64,000 nucleotides of DNA from Streptomyces noursei (GCF_016917755.1 NZ_CP070326.1:7068001-7132000); one strand, 5' to 3'; counted from the first letter of the stretch, positions 26,329-36,821 are shown. A program made the numbers and translations. The notes: generated by a model from the sequence alone, not told the origin.

Positions 26329-26354
26329 GGGGGCTACCCCCACCCCGGGTGGGG
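26329..26354. repeat. Nested palindromes upstream of leuC
   Basis: GGGGG-CTA-CCCCC (26329-26341) shares its right arm with a perfect 17-bp palindrome (CCCCACCC-C-GGGTGGGG, 26338-26354). The two structures exclude each other, as in attenuators, but no leader peptide was recognised. They lie in the 271-bp divergent gap between the hydrolase gene (minus) and leuC (plus), 128 bp before the leuC start. Confidence 0.5.
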
Positions 26355-26481
26355 CCACCTGGAACATTCGGCCTCGGCTTAATGCCCTGGCCGGTGTCGG
26401 GGCCCGATGAAAGCCTTCGGGAAATGCGTCTGCCGTTCGCCCACCGGCCGAACGGTCCGGAAGCTGGGCCGGGGGAATCCG

Positions 26482-27975
<1,494 letters not shown>

Positions 27976-28020
27976 CGCCCCGAGGACCGGCCCCCGTAGG
28001 ACGAAACGAACGGAGTCCCG

Positions 28021-28710
28021 TTGACCGCCTCGCCCCCCTCTTCGCATCCGATGCCGGAACGGACGCCGGAGCCGTCCCCGGAAAACCACCCGCCAGCCGG
28101 CCCGACGCCTTTCCAGGTCTACACCGCGCGGGCGGTCGCCCTGCGCCGCGACAATATCGACACCGATCAGATCGTGCCCGCCGAATTCTGCAAGAGGGTA
28201 ACGAAAAGCGGTTATGCGGACGCGCTGTTCGCCCGTTGGCGAAAGGAACCCGACTTCATTGTGGACCGCCCCGAGCACCGGGGCGCCGGAGTGCTGCTTG
28301 CGGGCCGCAACTTCGGAATCGGCAGCTCCCGGGAACACGCCGTATGGGCGCTGAAAGACGGCGGGTTCCGGGTCGTGATCGCCACCGGTTTCGGTGACAT
28401 CTTCCAGCGCAACGCGATGAACAACGGATTGCTGCCGGTGGACCAACCGCTGTCGGTCGTGGAACTCCTGATGGCCGAGGTGGAGCGGGACCCGGAGCGG
28501 GAAATCACCGTCGACCTGGTGAATTGCCGGCTGACGACGGGACGTCACCAGGGGGCGGACGGCTGGGACTTCGCCGTGAACGAACGGGCCCGGCAACTCC
28601 TCCTCAAGGGCCAGGATGCCATTTCGGCCACTCTGCAGCGCGACGCCTCGATCGCGCGGTATGAGGCGGGCCGCCCCGACTGGCTGCCCACGTTGCGCCC
28701 GACTGACTGA
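28021..28710 (+). CDS. leuD: 3-isopropylmalate dehydratase small subunit
   Basis: 229-aa swivel-domain partner of LeuC. Core motifs are NIDTDQIVPAEFCK, GRNFGIGSSREHAVWAL, and IATGFGDIFQRNAMNNGLLPV. The TTG start at 28021 has CGGAG 5 bp upstream; ATG at 28051 is the alternative. A low-complexity N-terminal 30 residues precede the core, as in the LeuC here. Codon choice in the core (AAA, GGT, TAT, GAA, ATT) is less GC-biased than in leuC, hinting at a different history. It lies 45 bp after leuC and ends in a hairpin. Confidence 0.92.
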   Translation: MTASPPSSHPMPERTPEPSPENHPPAGPTPFQVYTARAVALRRDNIDTDQIVPAEFCKRVTKSGYADALFARWRKEPDFIVDRPEHRGAGVLLAGRNFGIGSSREHAVWALKDGGFRVVIATGFGDIFQRNAMNNGLLPVDQPLSVVELLMAEVERDPEREITVDLVNCRLTTGRHQGADGWDFAVNERARQLLLKGQDAISATLQRDASIARYEAGRPDWLPTLRPTD

Positions 28711-28732
28711 CACCACCGTCAAGGTGCAGTCA
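28704..28732. terminator. Hairpin overlapping the leuD stop codon
   Basis: TGACTG-A-CACC pairs with GGTG-CAGTCA (10 bp with one bulge, 8-nt loop). It begins at the leuD stop and probably ends the leuCD transcript and the biosynthetic cluster proper. Confidence 0.6.
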
Positions 28733-28922
28733 GCTGAACCCTCATGGTTGTGCCAACTGTCGGATACCCCAAGGCCACACGGGTTTCTGAGAGTTGTCGA
28801 ATGCCAACCGGATTGGCTCGTGATAGCGTCGAATGGACTTGCGAGTTGGACGGTGGTGGAGCGGCTAGTCGCCGGTGAAACCAAGACCGGGTCGACGATG
28901 CGCACGGATCCTGCGGGGGAGT

Positions 28923-29855
28923 ATGCGTCGCATATACTTTACGTCAGAAAGCTTGTCAAGGGCCAGAGTTTCACCCGAGGTCAGCCAGTTACGGGAGGCT
29001 CTCTTCGCGCTGGAAATGCTCAGCGTGGGCGGGGGCGGTCCCGTTTTCAAGCCATGGCGCAAGCGGATAGGAAGTACGGCGAATATCCGCGCACTGGTGA
29101 AACTTGCACAGGTGATACGGCCGTTACCGGATATGGATCAGGTCCTGCGGCGCGACGGCAAAGAGTCGCGGACCGGCGCCGACCACGCCGATCGACCCGT
29201 TCGGCCACAAGTCGTCCGCGATCTGGAGGAGTTCCACGCCCATGCGGTCGCGCCCTACTGGGCCGCGATCGCCCGGGCACTGCACGCCGACCGCACCGCC
29301 CGTGGCCAGATCATGCTCAGCGACGGCGTCGGCAAACTGCTCAGCACCCTCCACCCGGCCATTCGCTGGACGCCGCCGGTCCTGGAAATACCGGGCACCG
29401 GCGACGACGTGAAGCTGGAGTCGGACGGGCTGGTCCTGGCCCCCTCCCTCTTCCTGGCCGGCCGCCCGCCCACGCTCCTGGGCGACGGCGACGACGCCTG
29501 CCAGGTGACCCTGGTCTACCCCACTCCCGCGCACAGCGACTGGGCGGAGACCCTCTGGGAACCCAAGGAGTGCACCGACCACGCCCTGCATGCCCTGGTG
29601 GGCCGCACCCGGGCGGCCGTCCTCGAAAGCCTGACCCGCAGCCGTACGACCACCGAGGTCGGCGAGAGCGTCGGGATCTCCTCCGCCGCGGCCAGCCAGC
29701 ACACCTCGGTCCTGCGCGCGGCCGGCCTGATCACCACCGTGCGCACCTTCAACAAGGTCCAGCACACCCTCACCCCCCTCGGCGGCGCACTCCTCCACGG
29801 GGACCTGAGCGGCCGGCCCGCCGCACGACGGTCGGCCGGCTCCCCGCAACGATGA
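28923..29855 (+). CDS. ArsR-like winged-helix transcriptional regulator
   Basis: 310 aa. The C-terminal 90 residues form an ArsR-type winged helix (RAAVLESLTRSRTTTEVGE, then SAAASQHTSVLRAAGLI). The N-terminal MRRIYFTSESLSRARVSP opening is typical of a large Streptomyces group of single-component regulators with an uncharacterised sensing region. ATG at 28923 has GGGGGA directly upstream. The 212-bp leader after leuD is rather AT-rich and carries a loose repeat (GTTGT..GCCAAC..GGAT) near 28744 and 28794. It may regulate the cluster to its left or be an unrelated neighbour. Confidence 0.82.
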   Translation: MRRIYFTSESLSRARVSPEVSQLREALFALEMLSVGGGGPVFKPWRKRIGSTANIRALVKLAQVIRPLPDMDQVLRRDGKESRTGADHADRPVRPQVVRDLEEFHAHAVAPYWAAIARALHADRTARGQIMLSDGVGKLLSTLHPAIRWTPPVLEIPGTGDDVKLESDGLVLAPSLFLAGRPPTLLGDGDDACQVTLVYPTPAHSDWAETLWEPKECTDHALHALVGRTRAAVLESLTRSRTTTEVGESVGISSAAASQHTSVLRAAGLITTVRTFNKVQHTLTPLGGALLHGDLSGRPAARRSAGSPQR

Positions 29856-30016
29856 ACCCTCCGTAGGGCGCACGCCCCCTTGCGGACGGACGCGAACGGG
29901 CCCGGAGTCAGACGCCGGTTCGGACTCCGGAGCCCTCCCGGCCACCCGCCCCGCCCCGCGTGGCACGCCGGCCCTCGGCACGGCGGAAGGCGGCGGAGCA
30001 CCGCCGCGCCCGCGAG

Positions 30017-30025
30017 TTATCCACA
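30017..30025 (+). promoter_or_regulatory. DnaA-box-like nonamer TTATCCACA
   Basis: Exact TTATCCACA, 41 bp before the DUF4192 start. A second exact copy is at 44992-45000. Isolated boxes are not an origin; they may bind DnaA as a regulatory site or be chance. Confidence 0.35.
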
Positions 30026-30065
30026 GGGGTCGCGGAGCGCCGCACGACCGCGGGATCTTCGCACC

Positions 30066-31772
30066 ATGAATCCGCACAGCGAACCGCACGAGCCCGGCAT
30101 CGACGACACCCACCCGCACGGGGCGCGGCCCACCCGCGCCCCGCGCAACGACCCCGACCCCCACACCGTCGGGACGGGCCACCGCCCCACCGCCACCGAC
30201 GGCGATCCCGCACCCCCGACCCCCACCCCGCCCCCGTCCCCGGCCCGCCTGAGCCCACCCGCCCCCTCGACACCCCACGACAACCCGCCCACCCCCTACG
30301 ACCCTCCGAGCCCCGCCCTCTCCTGCAGCGCCCACGCCCCGCTCGCCGAGGCCGGGAGCCCCACCGACGCCGCCGACCCCACCGACCCGGCCGCGGGCCC
30401 GCCCGCCGAGCCCCAGGTCACCCTGCGCGGCCCGGCCGAACTCGCCGACGCCCTGCCGTACCTCCTCGGCTTCTATCCGGACGACAGCATCGTCATGGTC
30501 GCCGTGCACGGCGAGCGCGCCCGGTTCGGCGGCCGGCTCCGGCTCGGCATCCCCACCGACCCGTCGCACTGGCCCGACGTCGGCGACCAACTCGCCGACT
30601 GCCTGATCTCCGGCGCCCGCAAGCGCGCCGACCGCCTCGTCGGCGTTCTCGTCTTCCTCTGCCGGGAACCGGCGCCCGGCCAGAGCGGCCAGGACGTCAA
30701 GGAGCACCTCCGCCCCCTGGCCCAGCGGCTGCGCACCGCCTGCGGCGCCCTGGACGTGCCGGTCCTGGAAGCCCTGTGCCTCTCCAACGGCCGCTACTGG
30801 TCCTACTGTTGCCCCGACTACCGCTGTTGCCCCGCCGACGGCACCCCCCTGTTCCTGCCCGGCACGTCCGTCATGGCCGCGGCCGCCGCCTACGCCGGGA
30901 TGCAGGTGCGCGGCTCGCTCAAGGAGATGGAGGCCCGGCTCGCGCCCCGCACCGGACGGCGCGGCGCCGACCAGGAAAAGGCGTTGGACGAAGCAGCCGC
31001 CGAACTCCTGCCGCGGATGCTCCGCCCGGACGGCGCCACCGCCGTCCAACGCGCCACCCTCGAACGCACCGCCGCGATGATCCACCGGTTCCGTCAGGAC
31101 ACCCCCTCCGGCAGCAACCGCGCCCGCGACGCCTGCGACGACGCACTGATCACCGACACCGAGGCCGCCACCCTCATCCTGGGCCTCCAGGACCGCACCA
31201 CCCGCGACCGCGCCGCGGAATGGATGGACGGCCCCGACGCCGCGGCGGCCCTCAGGCTCTGGCGCGCCCTCGCCCGCCGCTGCACCGGCGGCTACGGCGA
31301 ACACGCGGCGGCGCCCCTGACCCTCGCCGGCTGGGTCTGCTGGTCCACCGCGGACGGCCCCGCCGCCCGCGTCGCCCTCAGCCGCGCCCTGACCGCCGAC
31401 CCCGACTGCCTCTTCGCCCAACTGCTGCACCGCGCCATCAACGAGGGCCTGGACCCCGAGCCGCTGCGCCGCTGCCTGCGCCGGCAGCACGAGGAGGCGA
31501 AAGAGACCGACGAGACCGAGGCGACCGAGGCGACCGAGGCGACCGAAGCGACCGGGGAGGCCCGGACCGACGAGACCGCCGAGACCACCGCCGACGGCCC
31601 CGCCGCGCCCCCGGCGGGCCGACGACAGCCCGCACAGCGCCCGACCCCACCGCGCCCGGGGGACGCCGCCCGGCCCCGCGGCCCACGGGGCGGCACCGGC
31701 CCCGGCTCCCGCACGACCGGAGCACCGGGCGACCGCCGGACCGGAAGGGACGGTGACCGAAGCCGGCGGTGA
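30066..31772 (+). CDS. DUF4192 domain protein
   Basis: 568 aa, unknown function. The DUF4192 core runs from about residue 117 (VTLRGPAELADALPYLLGFYPDDSIVMV) to about 470. It includes a Cys-rich WSYCCPDYRCCP segment near residue 245 that could bind metal. It is preceded by about 110 Pro-rich disordered residues and followed by a low-complexity tail with a TEA repeat and a Pro/Arg/Gly-rich end. ATG at 30066. The gene is common in Streptomyces near whiH-hrdB. The low-complexity ends make its size larger than the core requires. Confidence 0.85.
   Translation: MNPHSEPHEPGIDDTHPHGARPTRAPRNDPDPHTVGTGHRPTATDGDPAPPTPTPPPSPARLSPPAPSTPHDNPPTPYDPPSPALSCSAHAPLAEAGSPTDAADPTDPAAGPPAEPQVTLRGPAELADALPYLLGFYPDDSIVMVAVHGERARFGGRLRLGIPTDPSHWPDVGDQLADCLISGARKRADRLVGVLVFLCREPAPGQSGQDVKEHLRPLAQRLRTACGALDVPVLEALCLSNGRYWSYCCPDYRCCPADGTPLFLPGTSVMAAAAAYAGMQVRGSLKEMEARLAPRTGRRGADQEKALDEAAAELLPRMLRPDGATAVQRATLERTAAMIHRFRQDTPSGSNRARDACDDALITDTEAATLILGLQDRTTRDRAAEWMDGPDAAAALRLWRALARRCTGGYGEHAAAPLTLAGWVCWSTADGPAARVALSRALTADPDCLFAQLLHRAINEGLDPEPLRRCLRRQHEEAKETDETEATEATEATEATGEARTDETAETTADGPAAPPAGRRQPAQRPTPPRPGDAARPRGPRGGTGPGSRTTGAPGDRRTGRDGDRSRR
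31517..31552 (+). repeat. Short tandem repeat encoding (TEA)n
   Basis: Four consecutive 9-bp units, the first three GAGGCGACC and the last with GAAGCGACC, in the acidic linker of the DUF4192 gene. Copy number may vary between strains without breaking the frame. Confidence 0.7.
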
Positions 31773-31876
31773 CCGCGCGGGGCCGGATGCGGCCGGCGTG
31801 ACCTGCGCGCCGGCCGCGCCGTTCACCTGAGTGGCGTAGTCCGGAAGGACCCCCACCTCATCATGGAGCGCAGAGC

Positions 31877-33982
31877 GTGCCAGGGATCGTCCCCACCACC
31901 CAGCCGACCCACCGGCCCGTCGGAGCGCGGCGCACCGCGCCGGCCCGGCCGCCGCAGCCCCAGCCCGTGCACGCGGCACTGGTCTGCGTGGCCCTTCCCT
32001 CGCTCGCCGTGTCGTCCCCCACGGGGCAGCTGACCGGCCGGGGCCTGGACGGCTGCTACCGCGACGGCCGACGGATCCTCTCCCGCTGCGAGGTACGCGC
32101 CGCGGGCGGCGAACCCCTCGTCGTCCAGGGGCGGTTGACCGGTGCGGACCGAGCCAGGTTCACCGGCGTGATCCGCAGAGCGGGCGAGCGCGGACCGGAC
32201 CCGGAGATCCGGATGGAGCGGCTGCGGTCCGCCGACGGCACCGAGCAGATCACCTTCCACAGCAGCGCCGCCCGACCCGTCCGGCTGCCGGTCGAGATCC
32301 ACCTGGGCACCGACCTGGCGGACCTGGGCGCCGTCGCCGTCGGCCTCCCCGGCCCCGAACTCCGCGCCGCCGTCCACGGATCCGGCCTCCGCTGGTCCGG
32401 TCGCGGGGCCCACGCGACAGTCACCGCCACCCCCGCACCACAGGACGCCCTGGCCTCCGCGGGCCTGCTCCGCTGGGAACTGGAGCTGCCCCCCGGCGGC
32501 CGGCGCACCATCGAGCTCCACCCCCGCCTGGAATACGGCCCGGGCGGACAACCGGCCCCGGCCGGGCGGGTCGGCCGGATCCTGGTCCCCGGCCCGCGCA
32601 CCGCACCCACCGGCCCCCGCGCCCGCAGCGAACGGCCCCCGCGCTCCTGGTCCGCCGCCCGCCTGGAGTGCGACGACCCCCGCGCCGACGCCCTCATGGC
32701 GGGCAGCCTCGACGATCTGCACGGCCTGCTGATGCGCGACCCGGCCCTGCCCACGGACGTCTTCGTCGCCGGCGGCTTCCCCTGGCGCTGCGGCCTCGCC
32801 CCCGCCGAGGCCCTGTGGACCGCCCGGATGCTGCTCCCCCTCGGCACCCGGCTCGCCGCCGCCACCCTGCGCACCCTGGCGCGCACCCAACAGGCCACCC
32901 CAGGAGCGGATTTCGGCCGAATTCCCGGCCCCCTCCGGGACTCCGGACCCCACGCCCCGCCCGGCTGCACCGGCATCGAAGCCACCCTCCTCTTCCCGGC
33001 GGTCCTGGCCGAGGCCCGCCGCTGGGGCCTGCCCGACCACGAGACCGAGCGGCTGCTGCCCGCCGCCGAACGCTGCCTGCAGTGGCTGCGCACGGCCACC
33101 GACCCGCGCGGCACGGACCGCGGCGGCTACCTCCCCGACCCCGCACCCGAGAGCCCCTACCGCTGCGAGACCCAGGCTCACGCCCACCGCGCCGCCCTCC
33201 TCGGCGCCGATCTCCTGGACGCCTGCGGATCCCCCGGCGCCCCTGCGCTCCGCGACTGGGCGGCCGACCTGCGCACCCGCTTCCGCACGGACTTCTGGGT
33301 GGAGGACCGCACCGGCGGCCGCCCGGCCGCCCTGCTCACCGCCGACGGCCGCCCCGTCCCGCACCTCGGCGCCACCGCCGCCCATCTCCTCGACACCGGC
33401 CTGCTCGGCGGCGGAACCTTCGCCCCCGGCCTGCTGGACGCCGCCCGGACCGACCAACTGGCCCGACTGCTCCGCGCCCCTGTCATGGACTCCGGATGGG
33501 GCCTGCGCGGACTCGGCGCCAAGGAGAGCGGCTACAACCCGTTCGGCCACCGCAGCGGAGCGGTCCGCGTCCACGAAACCGCCGTCGCCGTCGCCGGACT
33601 CGCCGCGGCCGGTCACGAGGCTGCCGCCGCCACCCTGACCAGGGGCGTCCTCGACGCCGCCGAGAGCTTCGGCCACCGCCTGCCCGAGATGTTCGCGGGG
33701 GAGCAGCGCACCGCCGGCGGCGTCCCCGCCCCGCACCCGGCGGCCTGCCGCCCCGCGGCCGTCGCGGCGGCCGGCGCGGTGCAGATCCTCCTCGCCGTCG
33801 CCGGACTGCGCCCCGACGTCCCGGCCGGGACGGTCGCCGTGCGCCCGCTCGGCAACCCCCCGCTCGGCGCGATGCAACTGACCGGACTGACCCTCGCCGA
33901 GCAGCCCTTCGCCGTACGGATCAGCCGGCTCGGCATGGGCATGGTCGAAGAAGCCGCGGACGGTCTGCAACTGGGCTCCTGA
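31877..33982 (+). CDS. Glycogen debranching-type protein (amylo-alpha-1,6-glucosidase-like)
   Basis: 701 aa. The N-terminal half resembles the GDE N-terminal domain (LTGRGLDGCYRDGRRILSRCEVRA). The C-terminal half is an (alpha/alpha)6-barrel-like glucosidase region with FVAGGFPWRCGLAPAEALWTARML, CTGIEATLLFP and SGWGLRGLGAKESGYNPFGHRSGAV. Related proteins cleave alpha-1,6 links in glycogen. GTG at 31877 is taken as start; the ribosome-binding site is weak. Family assignment is good; the substrate is not proven. Confidence 0.82.
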   Translation: MPGIVPTTQPTHRPVGARRTAPARPPQPQPVHAALVCVALPSLAVSSPTGQLTGRGLDGCYRDGRRILSRCEVRAAGGEPLVVQGRLTGADRARFTGVIRRAGERGPDPEIRMERLRSADGTEQITFHSSAARPVRLPVEIHLGTDLADLGAVAVGLPGPELRAAVHGSGLRWSGRGAHATVTATPAPQDALASAGLLRWELELPPGGRRTIELHPRLEYGPGGQPAPAGRVGRILVPGPRTAPTGPRARSERPPRSWSAARLECDDPRADALMAGSLDDLHGLLMRDPALPTDVFVAGGFPWRCGLAPAEALWTARMLLPLGTRLAAATLRTLARTQQATPGADFGRIPGPLRDSGPHAPPGCTGIEATLLFPAVLAEARRWGLPDHETERLLPAAERCLQWLRTATDPRGTDRGGYLPDPAPESPYRCETQAHAHRAALLGADLLDACGSPGAPALRDWAADLRTRFRTDFWVEDRTGGRPAALLTADGRPVPHLGATAAHLLDTGLLGGGTFAPGLLDAARTDQLARLLRAPVMDSGWGLRGLGAKESGYNPFGHRSGAVRVHETAVAVAGLAAAGHEAAAATLTRGVLDAAESFGHRLPEMFAGEQRTAGGVPAPHPAACRPAAVAAAGAVQILLAVAGLRPDVPAGTVAVRPLGNPPLGAMQLTGLTLAEQPFAVRISRLGMGMVEEAADGLQLGS

Positions 33983-33998
33983 AGCCCGCATGACCTGT

Positions 33999-34020
33999 TT
34001 ATCGTCAGGCGGACGACTAT
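33999..34020. promoter_or_regulatory. Inverted repeat before the NUDIX/winged-helix gene
   Basis: TTATCGTC-AGGCG-GACGACTAT: arms TCGTC/GACGA with near-symmetric TA flanks, ending 9 bp before the ATG. Position and shape suit an autoregulatory operator for the downstream protein, which carries a C-terminal DNA-binding domain. Confidence 0.5.
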
Positions 34021-34029
34021 GATCACGGC

Positions 34030-34800
34030 ATGCCTCCCTACGACCCGTCGGCCTTCCCGCCCTTCGCCGTCACCGTCGACCTGGTCGTGCTCACCGTGCG
34101 CCGCCACGCCCTGTGCGCGCTGGCCGTGCGCCGCGGTGAGCCGCCGTTCCAGGGCCGCTGGGCCCTGCCCGGTGGATTCGTCCGCGCCGACGAGGACCTG
34201 GCGGAGGCGGCGGCCCGGGAACTCGTCGAGGAGACCGGCCTGCACGCCTACCCGCCGGAGGGCAGCCCGCCGCCCGCCTACGGCGCGCACCTCGAACAAC
34301 TCGCCACCTACGGCGACCCCAAGCGCGACCCCCGCATGCGCGTGGTCAGCGTCGCGCACCTCGTCCTCGCCCCCGACCTGCCCGCGCCCCGGGCCGGCGG
34401 CGACGCCCACAGCGCCCGCTGGGCCCCCGTCGAATCCCTCCTGGACCAGGAGGGCAGTGCCCACGCCCGCGAAGGCGACCTGACCGCCCCGCTCGCCTTC
34501 GACCACGCGCGCATCCTCGCCGACGGGGTGGAACGCGCCCGCTCGAAGATCGAATACTCCTCGCTCGCCACGGCCTTCTGCCCGCAGGAGTTCACCGTCG
34601 GCGAGCTGCGCCGCGTCTACGAGGCGGTCTGGGGCGTCGCCCTCGACCCCCGCAACTTCCACCGCAAGGTGACCGGCACCCCCGGCTTCCTGGTCCCCAC
34701 CGGCGGCACCACCACCCGCCAGGGCGGCCGCCCCGCCCAGCTCTTCCGCGCCGGCGGCGCGACCCTCCTCAACCCGCCGATGCTGCGCCCGGAGGTCTGA
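34030..34800 (+). CDS. NUDIX hydrolase with C-terminal winged helix (NrtR-like)
   Basis: 256 aa. The NUDIX box is GGFVRADEDLAEAAARELVEET (about residues 48-69) with the REx2EE glutamates intact. The C-terminal part (EFTVGELRRVYEAVWG, then DPRNFHRKV) matches the winged helix found in NrtR-type regulators. NrtR proteins repress NAD genes and sense ADP-ribose; several NUDIX-winged-helix proteins keep hydrolase activity. Here the NUDIX core looks intact, so it could be enzyme, regulator or both. An inverted repeat just upstream suggests autoregulation. Confidence 0.85.
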   Translation: MPPYDPSAFPPFAVTVDLVVLTVRRHALCALAVRRGEPPFQGRWALPGGFVRADEDLAEAAARELVEETGLHAYPPEGSPPPAYGAHLEQLATYGDPKRDPRMRVVSVAHLVLAPDLPAPRAGGDAHSARWAPVESLLDQEGSAHAREGDLTAPLAFDHARILADGVERARSKIEYSSLATAFCPQEFTVGELRRVYEAVWGVALDPRNFHRKVTGTPGFLVPTGGTTTRQGGRPAQLFRAGGATLLNPPMLRPEV

Positions 34801-34820
34801 CCCGCCCCGCGCCGTCCCCA

Positions 34821-34847
34821 CGGTGGCCGGCCACGCACCGGCCACCG
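34821..34847. terminator. Hairpin after the NUDIX gene
   Basis: Perfect 10-bp inverted repeat CGGTGGCCGG / CCGGCCACCG with a 7-nt loop, 20 bp after the stop codon. Confidence 0.75.
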
Positions 34848-35490
34848 CCGCGCGCCCCCGTCTGCCTCCTGTGTGCACGCCTCCCCGCGCCGTCAAGAAG
34901 CCGCCGCCGAACTCACCGTCCCCGGTGACTCCGCGTCCCGCCCGGCAGCGGCCGCCCGGGCAACCCACCCACCACGGCGACTTCGCCCCATGTGATCGCC
35001 GCGCACCCCTCTCCCGCGCGACGCCCCGACGAACTCCGCCACGCGCCCCAAGGCCCCCGCGGAAGTCCCCGCCGACTCCCGCCAACTCCCGCTCGCCCCG
35101 GCGCGACTGGCCGTCGCGCACCACGACGCGCACGACCGCGCTCGACGCCGCCCCCGCACTCCGCCCGAGGCGCTCCGACCACCTTCCGGAACCGATCGAG
35201 GTCTTCCGCACATGGCGCCGCCGGTGCCCCAACCCGCAGTCTGCGCAGGGGTGTTGCCCCCGCCGCCCTGGTCTGCGCTTATGTGTTCACCGTGCTAACG
35301 GGCCGGAGGCGCCGATCGGCCAAAACGTCCGCTTCCAGGCCCCGTTGTTGCGCCCGCTGTCCACAACTCACCGACGAAAGCGCATTTCTTTCCGATAAAG
35401 CGTCAATTGCGAGATAACGGGCGATCACCCTTTCGTGTGCTTTTCACCAAAGACCTCAAGGCCGTTCAGGGTGTCGCCGACAAAGGATGC
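34848..35490. other. Intergenic stretch upstream of whiH, no gene supported
   Basis: Open frames here have Pro/Arg-rich translations without family features, and codon positions lack the usual Streptomyces third-base bias. The last 200 bp (from about 35280) are more AT-rich and probably hold the whiH promoter. The long leader fits a developmental gene with complex control. Confidence 0.6.
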
Positions 35491-36420
35491 GTGAGTACCC
35501 TTGCGCACACCATGATGACCGCGGCTCGCCCCGGCGACACCGGCCTCGCAGGCCCCGGCGAGCTTGACCGCTACCCCTACGCCAACGCCGCCAACGCGGC
35601 CGGCCAGGACCGCACCGAGCGCGTCTCGCCGGTCTGGGAAGGCTCCGAGACAGACATCGGCCGGGTCGGCCGGCGCGCGGCGGGCAGCCGCGGCCGCGGC
35701 CTCCACGGCCAACTCGTCCAGCAGCTCGGCCAGATGATCGTCTCCGGCGACCTCGGCGCCGACCGCCCGCTCGTCCCCGAGGAGATCGGTCAGCGCTTCG
35801 AGGTCTCCCGCACCGTCGTCCGCGAGTCCCTGCGCGTCCTTGAGGCCAAGGGCCTGGTGAGCGCGCGCCCGAACGTGGGGACCCGAGTACGCCCGGTCAG
35901 CGACTGGAACCTCCTCGACCCCGACATCATCGAGTGGCGCGCCTACGGGCCGCAGCGCGACGACCAGCGCCGCGAGCTGTGCGAGCTGCGCTGGACGATC
36001 GAGCCGCTGGCCGCCCGGCTCGCCGCCGGCCACGGCCGCGAGGACATCCAGCAGCGGCTCGCCGACATGGTCGAGATCATGGGTCACTCGGCGGCCCAGG
36101 GCGACACCATGACCTTCGCCCGCGCCGACGCCGAGTTCCACACCCTGCTCCTCCAGCTCGCCGGCAACCGCATGCTCGAGCACCTCGCGGGCATCGTCAC
36201 CTCCGCCCTGCACGTCTCCGGTGGACCCGGCAGCGGTTGCGAGCGGCCGGTCGAGACGTCCGTGGGTCAGCACATGAGGGTCGTCGACGCGATCGGCTCC
36301 GGCGACGCCTCCGCCGCCGAGACCGCGATGCGCCAGCTCCTCGCCGCCCATGGCGAGGCCGCCGGCCAGGGTGCCGGGACGCCCGTGGACCACGTCGTCC
36401 CCGCGCCGCGCGAGCACTGA
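35491..36420 (+). CDS. whiH: Sporulation regulator WhiH (GntR, FadR subfamily)
   Basis: 309 aa. The GntR winged helix (HGQLVQQLGQMIVSGDLGADRPL, then EEIGQRFEVSRTVVRESLRVLEAKGLV) is followed by an FCD ligand domain. Sequence and position directly before hrdB match WhiH of S. coelicolor, needed for sporulation septation in aerial hyphae. GTG at 35491 (VSTLAHTMMTA) follows AAAGGA; the frame is open to 35407 but the GTG matches the known protein start. An extension of about 60 residues rich in Gly/Arg precedes the DNA-binding domain. Confidence 0.92.
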   Translation: MSTLAHTMMTAARPGDTGLAGPGELDRYPYANAANAAGQDRTERVSPVWEGSETDIGRVGRRAAGSRGRGLHGQLVQQLGQMIVSGDLGADRPLVPEEIGQRFEVSRTVVRESLRVLEAKGLVSARPNVGTRVRPVSDWNLLDPDIIEWRAYGPQRDDQRRELCELRWTIEPLAARLAAGHGREDIQQRLADMVEIMGHSAAQGDTMTFARADAEFHTLLLQLAGNRMLEHLAGIVTSALHVSGGPGSGCERPVETSVGQHMRVVDAIGSGDASAAETAMRQLLAAHGEAAGQGAGTPVDHVVPAPREH

Positions 36421-36821
36421 AGCCTCGTACCTGACCGCGTGCGGACCGTGAGCACCGCGCGGACTCGCGCCCCGTGCACCCCTGCCGAGGACGCGCGACA
36501 CGTACCGAAGGAGCACAAGATCGCCGGATCCGGGGCGTCGTCCGGATCCGGCGGAATGCTTTGAGAGGATTGCGCTGCATATGACTGGGAATGGGTCGTT
36601 ATGGGGTGTGACTCGGGCCACGCAGATTGGGCGTAACGCTCTCCGGGGAAGCGCGATGACGTAAGAGGTGATAGCCGAGGAGGGAATACGAGCGGCGTTC
36701 GTGGCGCTGTTCAACTCCCCGGTTGCCCCTGCGCCGTCGGTCCATCCCCACCGGCGGTCGTCGGCTCCGATCCACAGTGGACGGGGTCGGAAGCCGTTTC
36801 CAACGTTCCGAGAGGTTGTTC
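36421..36821. other. hrdB upstream region
   Basis: About 400 bp with no credible gene. It contains the ECF-like promoter at 36633-36659 and a long untranslated leader of roughly 155 bp before the hrdB GTG. No whiH terminator hairpin was recognised. Confidence 0.6.
36633..36659 (+). promoter_or_regulatory. ECF-type promoter for hrdB (GTAACG-N15-CGATGA)
   Basis: GTAACG at 36633-36638 and CGATGA at 36654-36659, spacer 15 bp. This agrees with what I recall for the promoter recognised by the ECF sigma factor ShbA, which drives hrdB in S. griseus. Its place about 160 bp before the hrdB start fits. Confidence 0.6.

Noticed and set aside
34823..35398. Possible small gene between the NUDIX gene and whiH
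   Set aside because: Pro/Arg-rich, no ribosome-binding site, no third-position GC bias; starts inside a terminator hairpin.
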